Source of the DNA: Bacillus massilioanorexius
GTDB lineage: Bacteria > Bacillota > Bacilli > Bacillales > DSM-1321
Assembly: GCF_902374955.1 (NCBI RefSeq)
Contig: NZ_CABKRX010000064.1
Location: 1-5,959 of the forward strand
DNA length: 5,959 nt
Reading direction: 5' to 3'
Shown here: positions 1-3,476 of the stretch, in pieces
Layout: every line of letters starts with the position of its first letter
Position numbering within the stretch: position 1 is the stretch's first letter
Translations under genes and position numbers: made by a program
The notes under the pieces: model-generated
Databases searched by the model: none
What the model was told of the DNA's origin: nothing
What the model saw: the letters and a program-made list of their open reading frames with translations, nothing else

Positions 1-49
1 GGTTATTTTTTAGCTTCGCTTTCTTGAATCCTTCTGTTGCTTTTATCAT
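1..49 (-). CDS. 5' end of an unrecognised leftward gene (partial)
   Basis: An ATG on the minus strand at 49-47 opens a frame that runs off the left edge of the window after 16 full codons. The readable product is MIKATEGFKKAKLKNN, a lysine-rich start that I do not recognise. The start is supported by an AAGGAG ribosome binding site (plus-strand 58-63) with an 8-base gap to the ATG, which is near ideal for a Firmicute. A weak promoter candidate lies upstream on the same strand: TTGCAA at 149-144, a 17-base spacer, then GCTAAT at 126-121. The gene diverges from the DUF3267 gene at 301. No stop occurs in the visible part, but 49 bases are too few to assign any function. Confidence 0.5.
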   Translation of the reverse strand, partial: MIKATEGFKKAKLKNN

Positions 50-95
50 GATAGTTTCTCCTTGAAATCCCTTAACCCAATATGATTACTCAAAG

Positions 96-111
96 GTAAA
101 AGTATTTTTAC
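96..111. repeat. Short palindrome GTAAAA/TTTTAC in the leader of the leftward gene
   Basis: A perfect 6-base inverted repeat (96-101 with 106-111) surrounds a 4-base loop. It lies about 50 bases upstream of the leftward start codon, between a possible promoter and the ribosome binding site. It could be an operator or a small leader hairpin. In DNA this AT-rich it may also be chance. Confidence 0.25.
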
Positions 112-215
112 TAGGTGAAAATTAGCAAAGCAAAGTATATTACTTGCAATGGATTCCTTTTATAGAGATTCAAAAAATCCTTTAAATGCTCACGTTTGAT
201 TATAAAAGGAACTGC

Positions 216-274
216 AAAAGAAGCTTTATCCATCCCCGCGGAAGTGTTATTCTTTAGGTTATGAGGCTTCTTTT
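216..274. repeat. Inverted repeat AAAAGAAGC/GCTTCTTTT with a GC-rich centre
   Basis: A perfect 9-base inverted repeat (216-224 and 266-274) encloses 41 bases that include a local GC-rich patch with CCGCGG (near 235-241), unusual for this AT-rich stretch. The right arm ends about 14 bases before the ribosome binding site of the DUF3267 gene. It could form a leader hairpin or a weak terminator ahead of that gene. The long loop makes a standard intrinsic terminator less likely. Confidence 0.35.
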
Positions 275-287
275 ATAAGATATAAAT

Positions 288-294
288 GGAGGTG
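288..294 (+). promoter_or_regulatory. Ribosome binding site GGAGGTG that sets the DUF3267 start
   Basis: GGAGGTG lies 6 bases before a GTG at 301. The first in-frame ATG, at 286, overlaps this site and has no ribosome binding site of its own upstream. The GTG at 301 is therefore the better start; the TTG at 298 would be only 3 bases from the site. Confidence 0.65.
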
Positions 295-300
295 AAGTTG

Positions 301-918
301 GTGAAAATACTAAATAAACTACCCAAACATAATCCAAATTTACATTTAGAATTTATTAAAAATAAATGGATATCAATGAAAGAACCAAAAAATTTAACAA
401 GTGCGATTTTGTTATCCACACCTTTAATGATTATCGCTGCATCCATCTCTATTGGGATAATAAACATCTTTTCTAAAATTTCTTTAAGCGATTTTGGCCT
501 AAAACCTGAGGGAGTAACGATTACAATTAATTTAAGTATTATTCTTTGGCTATTTTTGCTGTTAGTAATCCACGAATTCATTCATTTAATTTTCATTCCA
601 AATTTTTTAAAATCAGAACAAACATATGTAGGATTAACACTGTTTGGAGGATTTGTGATAACAGAGGAAGAGATTTCAAAATCAAGATTTATCGTTATTA
701 CAATTGCTCCTTTTGTAGTTATCTCTATAATTCTCCCGCTGATATTAGGTGCATTTGGTCTATTAACAACAACATTAAAGTTCTTAATAATAATAAACGC
801 AATGGCATCATCAGTCGATCTACTTAATCTTATTCTTATCATGACGCAGGTACCGAGAAATGCAACTTTAAAAAGTAATGGTCCAAACACATATTGGAAA
901 TTAACTAGTAAGATTTAG
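301..918 (+). CDS. DUF3267-type membrane protein, putative zinc metallopeptidase
   Basis: From the GTG start the product has 205 residues (210 if read from the ATG at 286). Hydropathy by eye gives about four membrane segments: near residues 34-57, 75-97, 130-155 and 157-183. The HEFIH sequence at residues 91-95 matches the HExxH zinc-binding motif and sits at the end of the second segment, as in intramembrane or membrane-bound zincins. A later SSVDLLN stretch (about 170-176) followed by P..N..G...YW resembles the second conserved block of DUF3267 proteins and could supply a third metal ligand (D173). The family has no settled substrate, and many Bacillus genomes carry members of this size. 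The gene stands alone with its own terminator directly downstream, and no clear promoter was found. Family assignment is fairly sure; peptidase activity is inferred from the motif. Confidence 0.75.
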   Translation: MKILNKLPKHNPNLHLEFIKNKWISMKEPKNLTSAILLSTPLMIIAASISIGIINIFSKISLSDFGLKPEGVTITINLSIILWLFLLLVIHEFIHLIFIPNFLKSEQTYVGLTLFGGFVITEEEISKSRFIVITIAPFVVISIILPLILGAFGLLTTTLKFLIIINAMASSVDLLNLILIMTQVPRNATLKSNGPNTYWKLTSKI

Positions 919-929
919 AGATAAAATCG

Positions 930-959
930 AGACTGCTAATGAGTATGCAGTCTTTTTTT
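930..959 (+). terminator. Intrinsic terminator after the DUF3267 gene
   Basis: AGACTGC (930-936) pairs perfectly with GCAGTCT (947-953) across a 10-base loop and is followed by a run of seven T. It starts 12 bases after the stop codon and clearly ends the DUF3267 transcript. Confidence 0.9.
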
Positions 960-1026
960 GTTATTAACAGAGATTAGTACGGACTCACCTTTTTTATATT
1001 TTGATATATTTACAAAGAAGGATATA

Positions 1027-1143
1027 ATGACAAACGTAATTTATTTTTTTATTCAATCTCCAAAGATTCATATGAAATTGAAAGTATTCTCATGTTGCAT
1101 TACCTCTTTAATAAAAGGCAATGAAGCAATAAAAAAGAGGTAA
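1027..1143 (+). CDS. Doubtful 38-residue small ORF
   Basis: An ATG at 1027 opens a 38-codon frame ending with TAA at 1141-1143. A purine-rich AGAAGGA (ending at 1022) lies before it, with a short 4-base gap. The product begins MTNVIYFFIQSPKIHMK and has a short hydrophobic start, two adjacent cysteines and a basic end (EAIKKR). I do not recognise it. The stop codon lies inside the left arm of the following terminator, an arrangement seen for some real small genes and leader peptides. No good promoter is visible and amino-acid composition is not convincing, so chance is the more likely explanation. Confidence 0.15.
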   Translation: MTNVIYFFIQSPKIHMKLKVFSCCITSLIKGNEAIKKR

Positions 1144-1162
1144 CCCTAGGATTACCCTTTTT
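1137..1162. terminator. Two-way intrinsic terminator
   Basis: GGTAACC (1139-1145) pairs with GGATTACC (1149-1156, one bulged A) around a 3-base loop. On the plus strand five T follow after one C. On the minus strand the stem is followed by TC and six T (complement of A1131-1136). It can stop transcription from both sides. It probably backs up the end of the leftward MerR transcript, whose stop lies about 380 bases away. Confidence 0.6.
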
Positions 1163-1195
1163 CCGAATTGAATTACAGTCTAATGAAAGATGGAG

Positions 1196-1218
1196 AATCA
1201 CAACCTATTGTGATTTTT
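1196..1218 (+). terminator. Terminator-like hairpin AATCACAA/TTGTGATT
   Basis: A perfect 8-base stem (1196-1203 with 1208-1215) with a 4-base CCTA loop runs into a short T run (1214-1218). The stem is AU-rich and there is no clear gene upstream, so it may instead be a protein-binding dyad. Its right half overlaps the first of the three AT-rich repeats. Confidence 0.35.
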
Positions 1219-1340
1219 CATAATTAGTTAGAATGACTTGTTGATATATCGGGATTTTATTAATCATTTTTTTCATGATTAATTGGAATAAAGTATCTAA
1301 ATGAACATGGTTAATCACATTTTTTCACAATTAACTAGAA
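1213..1340 (+). repeat. Three imperfect AT-rich repeats about 53 bases apart
   Basis: Copies at 1213-1233, 1266-1288 and 1319-1340 share the pattern ATTTTT(Y)CAYRATTARYTRGAA, with small changes in T-run length. Their 3' ends are 55 and 52 bases apart. The second copy is part of a perfect 9-base inverted repeat ATTAATCAT/ATGATTAAT (1259-1267 and 1275-1283). The third is flanked by GTTAAT/ATTAAC (1310-1315 and 1330-1335). The sequence between copies is not conserved. Spaced protein-binding sites or decayed tandem units are both possible. Confidence 0.5.
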
Positions 1341-1539
1341 AAACCTATCATTTTATTACTGGAATAACCTGTCTTAGCTAGATAGTATTACTTTTATTAT
1401 TAATTCAATTTAAGATTTTCTTATTTAGCTAAAGGTTCAGCATTCCTGTAATAATTGTAAATAAAGTAGGTTTAACATTTCTACTCTTCTCCTCTAGAAT
1501 CGATGGTTACTATGAATAAATTAGAAGCAACTTAACTTA

Positions 1540-2349
1540 TCATTGATTATTTTCGTTAATATAGAGCTGAGTCTGACATGCATAAGAACTAGTATTAAAA
1601 ACATCGTAATAAAGGTCTAGTTCAATCCCATAGTCAACATGTAAGTTATTGTCCTTTACATATTGCCCTAACAATCGGAGTTTTTCTAATTCGTCATTTT
1701 TATCATAAGAAATGGTTAAAAAGTTTCCAGCTGGAAGTATAAAAAAATCATTGGAATTCATTTTAAAATCTTTTTCGTTTATTAATAAAAAAACAAAAGA
1801 AGGTCTTAAAGTGCCTGCATGACCTTTTTCGTAAAATATACCTCTGTTGTATATTTCGTGGATTCCATACGTTCTTGCCAGCTTCTCCAAAGCTGCATAA
1901 TCTAGCGGTTCTTCAGAGGCATTCATAGCTAGTTTTAATAGGTATCGCTTAGGAAATTCTGTAAGAGTTATTCCATCATTGTCCATAGCTTGAAAGGAAT
2001 AATTTATAGTTGATTCTAATGAAGTCAATTTTTTTAAATTTGATTGTAACTGTGCAATTTGATTCTCTGTTTTCTTTTTCCTTTGAATTATATAATTAAG
2101 CAATTCTTTAGTCTGAGCAGATTCAAATAAATCTCTAAGTTCTTCGATACTTAATCCCAGCTCACGACATATTTTTATGATGAATGTATATAACAATTGG
2201 TTAGAAGTGTAATATCTATATCCAGTTTTTGAATTAATATATGCAGGTACTAGAATTCCTTCGTTGTGATAATATCTTAATGCTTTAATTGAAATACCTG
2301 AAATTTTCGATAATTCCCCTATTGAAAATAACTTAGCTGATCCATGCAT
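1540..2349 (-). CDS. MerR-family transcriptional regulator, BmrR-like
   Basis: The product has 269 residues, close to the roughly 278 of Bacillus subtilis BmrR. Residues 7-27 form the MerR helix-turn-helix (FSIGELSKISGISIKALRYY), and the wing follows with TGYRYYTSNQL (42-52). A long helix with coiled-coil character (about 73-118) should form the dimer bridge. The C-terminal part, from about 130, looks like a GyrI/BmrR-type effector-binding domain. Its GIELDLYY (241-248) aligns by eye with the segment of BmrR that carries the drug-contacting glutamate, making E243 the candidate. Such proteins bend long-spacer promoters and activate them when a small molecule, often cationic or aromatic, binds. 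The start at 2349 has an AAAGGA site (2365-2360) 10 bases upstream. The gene diverges from the DMSO-reductase-type operon, and a MerR-type operator lies in the gap before that operon. The ligand cannot be predicted. Confidence 0.88.
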   Translation of the reverse strand: MHGSAKLFSIGELSKISGISIKALRYYHNEGILVPAYINSKTGYRYYTSNQLLYTFIIKICRELGLSIEELRDLFESAQTKELLNYIIQRKKKTENQIAQLQSNLKKLTSLESTINYSFQAMDNDGITLTEFPKRYLLKLAMNASEEPLDYAALEKLARTYGIHEIYNRGIFYEKGHAGTLRPSFVFLLINEKDFKMNSNDFFILPAGNFLTISYDKNDELEKLRLLGQYVKDNNLHVDYGIELDLYYDVFNTSSYACQTQLYINENNQ

Positions 2350-2406
2350 GATTTCTCGTTCCTTTATTATTAATTAACAAAATTTGGAGTTATCTTTCTG
2401 ATTTGC

Positions 2407-2434
2407 TTGCAAAATTTGAGATAAACAATGTAAT
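2407..2434 (+). promoter_or_regulatory. Possible rightward promoter upstream of an orphan terminator
   Basis: TTGCAA (2407-2412), a 16-base spacer and TGTAAT (2429-2434) resemble a sigma-A promoter. Transcription from about 2441 would meet the terminator at 2541-2573 and give a short RNA of about 130 bases. In DNA this AT-rich a match of this quality can arise by chance. Confidence 0.25.
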
Positions 2435-2461
2435 TTAATGAAAAATATATCAATATAACAT

Positions 2462-2488
2462 ATTATAGTTGATTGATTTTTTGTTCAA
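2462..2488 (-). promoter_or_regulatory. Candidate promoter of the MerR-family gene
   Basis: On the minus strand a perfect TATAAT (plus-strand 2462-2467) is preceded by TTGAAC (plus-strand 2483-2488). The spacer is only 15 bases, shorter than ideal. Transcription would start about 105 bases before the MerR start codon. Confidence 0.35.
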
Positions 2489-2540
2489 GCTGATAAAAAA
2501 GGAATTAAAGGTTCCGTAGAAACATAAATATCATTATCAA

Positions 2541-2573
2541 ACCCTACTTTCATTAAGAAAGTGGGGTATTTTT
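2541..2573 (+). terminator. Strong rightward intrinsic terminator with no visible gene before it
   Basis: Eleven bases at 2541-2551 (ACCCTACTTTC) pair fully with 2557-2567 (GAAAGTGGGGT), with one G-U pair, around a 5-base loop. The run ATTTTT follows. In the leftward direction there is no T run, so it acts rightward. No plus-strand gene lies between the MerR start and this point. It either ends a small untranslated RNA or insulates the operon promoter at 2650 from upstream transcription. Confidence 0.8.
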
Positions 2574-2649
2574 ATCAGGAGATTTAAAGTGATAATGTCA
2601 TAAAAATTTCTTAAATTGATATATAAATATATTTTTCCACTGGAAGCGT

Positions 2650-2680
2650 TTGACTCTCCCGTAAGGGGAGACTTTATTAT
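2650..2680 (+). promoter_or_regulatory. MerR-type promoter/operator of the DMSO-reductase-type operon
   Basis: TTGACT (2650-2655) and TATTAT (2675-2680) are separated by 19 bases. This over-long spacer is the hallmark of MerR-activated promoters. Inside lies the dyad TCTCCC (2655-2660) and GGGAGA (2666-2671), a GC-rich island in AT-rich DNA. From memory, the arrangement closely resembles the bmr promoter bound by BmrR in Bacillus subtilis, which also starts TTGACTCTCCC. Transcription would begin near 2687, giving a leader of about 100 bases before the chaperone gene. The divergent BmrR-like gene is the obvious candidate regulator. Confidence 0.75.
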
Positions 2681-2737
2681 TTTGTTCAGGAAATAACAAT
2701 TTTACTTCATTCTGTAACGGAAAAAACAGTTGTATTC

Positions 2738-2768
2738 ATGACATATGAAAAATTACTTTTCTTGTCAT
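2738..2768 (+). promoter_or_regulatory. Leader hairpin ahead of the chaperone ribosome binding site
   Basis: ATGACA (2738-2743) pairs with TGTCAT (2763-2768), and inside it GAAAA (2747-2751) pairs with TTTTC (2757-2761) around a 5-base loop. The stem has 11 pairs with a small internal bulge. It ends 4 bases before the AAGGGAG ribosome binding site (2773-2779). It could affect mRNA stability or translation, or be a DNA operator. It has no T run, so it is not a terminator. Confidence 0.4.
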
Positions 2769-2786
2769 TGAGAAGGGAGACTAAAA

Positions 2787-3476
2787 ATGGGAATCATACA
2801 AGAACCCAAGATGATTTCAATTAGTAAAGAAAGAGAAACGATTTACTCATTTTTAAGAGTATCTCTTCAATGTCCACTAACAAAAGAAATATTATTGCAC
2901 TGGAAAGAACATTTTCCTTCTGAATTTAAAAATGTATTAACAGAGGGTAATGAAAATTTACAGCATTTCTTCGGAAAATTACACGAAAAAAATCTAGATT
3001 CTATTGTAGAGGAAGAAAAAGAGGTGTATTTAGCTACTTTTTATATATTCAACGAAGAAGGGAAGATTCCAGCTCCACCATGGGAATCGGCTTATACGAC
3101 TAGAGATAGATCTCTTTTTGGTGAACCTGTATTCCAGATTAGAAAGAAATTAGCGGATTTTGGTTTGCAGTTTATCCATGAGAATACAGATCCAGACGAT
3201 CACATTGCGATTGAATTAGAGTTCATGAATCATTTAATTAACTATACACTCTCTGCTAAAGAAGAAGGGAGAGAAGAAGATTACGCTAAAGGTGTTTATA
3301 CACAATATTGGCTGATGAAAGAACATTTGAACAGATGGATTACCCCTTTTACGAAGGATATTCTCTCTTCTAATACAAGTGATTTATATAAAGGTATTGC
3401 ACTATTATTAATCTTATTTGTAGAAGAAGATTTTGAATATATTAAAACATTGAAGGAGGACCTCGACAATGAGTGA
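2787..3476 (+). CDS. TorD/DmsD-family molybdoenzyme maturation chaperone
   Basis: The product has 229 residues and looks wholly helical and cytoplasmic, of normal length for the family. It carries the family landmarks: APPWESAY at 96-103, with RSLFGEP (108-114) after it, and PDDHIAIELEFM at 136-147, the conserved segment of TorD/DmsD proteins. Such chaperones bind the twin-arginine signal peptide and core of their molybdoenzyme, help insert the molybdopterin cofactor, and delay export until folding is complete. The start has AAGGGAG 7 bases upstream. The gene overlaps the dmsA start by 8 bases, which points to translational coupling with its client. It is the first gene of the operon, behind the MerR-type promoter. 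I leave the symbol blank because TorD, DmsD and related chaperones cannot be told apart here, though the neighbour makes a DmsD-like role likely. Confidence 0.88.
   Translation: MGIIQEPKMISISKERETIYSFLRVSLQCPLTKEILLHWKEHFPSEFKNVLTEGNENLQHFFGKLHEKNLDSIVEEEKEVYLATFYIFNEEGKIPAPPWESAYTTRDRSLFGEPVFQIRKKLADFGLQFIHENTDPDDHIAIELEFMNHLINYTLSAKEEGREEDYAKGVYTQYWLMKEHLNRWITPFTKDILSSNTSDLYKGIALLLILFVEEDFEYIKTLKEDLDNE

Larger units (their letters stand above)
919..1539. other. Gene-free intergenic stretch with hairpins and repeats
   Basis: No convincing coding region lies between the DUF3267 gene and the convergent MerR-family gene. Reading frames here are short and lack good starts. The stretch is very AT-rich and holds the DUF3267 terminator, a two-way terminator near 1137-1162, a terminator-like hairpin at 1196-1218, and three related AT-rich repeats at 1213-1340. 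From about 1341 to 1539 I see only AT-rich sequence, apart from a weak 5-base stem, AGTAG/CTACT, near 1467-1488. On the minus strand that stem could be a poor terminator for the MerR gene. Confidence 0.6.
2350..2786. other. Regulatory gap between the divergent regulator and operon
   Basis: These 437 bases contain no protein gene that I can support. In order they hold the leftward leader and candidate promoter of the MerR gene, a possible rightward promoter at 2407, an orphan rightward terminator at 2541-2573, the MerR-type promoter at 2650-2680, and a leader hairpin at 2738-2768 just before the chaperone gene. An imperfect direct repeat AAAATTTGGAG/AAAATTTGAGA (from 2379 and 2411) lies close to the MerR gene. 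I found no convincing TGTGA-N6-TCACA Fnr site. Confidence 0.6.

Noticed and set aside
186..257. 23-codon frame beginning MLTFDYKRNCKRS
   Set aside because: It has no ribosome binding site, is very short and overlaps the inverted repeat; nothing supports translation.
273..581. Leftward reading frame of about 100 codons across the DUF3267 gene
   Set aside because: It is a shadow of the real gene on the other strand, with no ribosome binding site and no family features.
546..890. Two further overlapping frames (plus 546-827, minus 582-890) inside the DUF3267 gene
   Set aside because: Their translations are low-complexity by-products of AT-rich coding sequence; the HEFIH-containing frame and its terminator explain the region.
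958..1026. Upstream extension of the small ORF to a TTG at 958
   Set aside because: It starts inside the T run of the DUF3267 terminator and lacks a ribosome binding site.
1213..1340. CRISPR array
   Set aside because: There are only three imperfect, AT-rich copies with variable T-run length, and no cas genes or spacer-like uniformity.
2589..2601. GTGATAATGTCAT as an Fnr site
   Set aside because: The spacing between half-sites is 5 rather than 6 and the right half is TCAT, so it does not fit the Bacillus Fnr pattern.
2500..2786. Molybdenum-cofactor riboswitch before the molybdoenzyme operon
   Set aside because: I could not identify the multi-stem Moco RNA architecture; only one simple terminator and one simple hairpin are visible, and the promoter at 2650 would exclude the upstream part.
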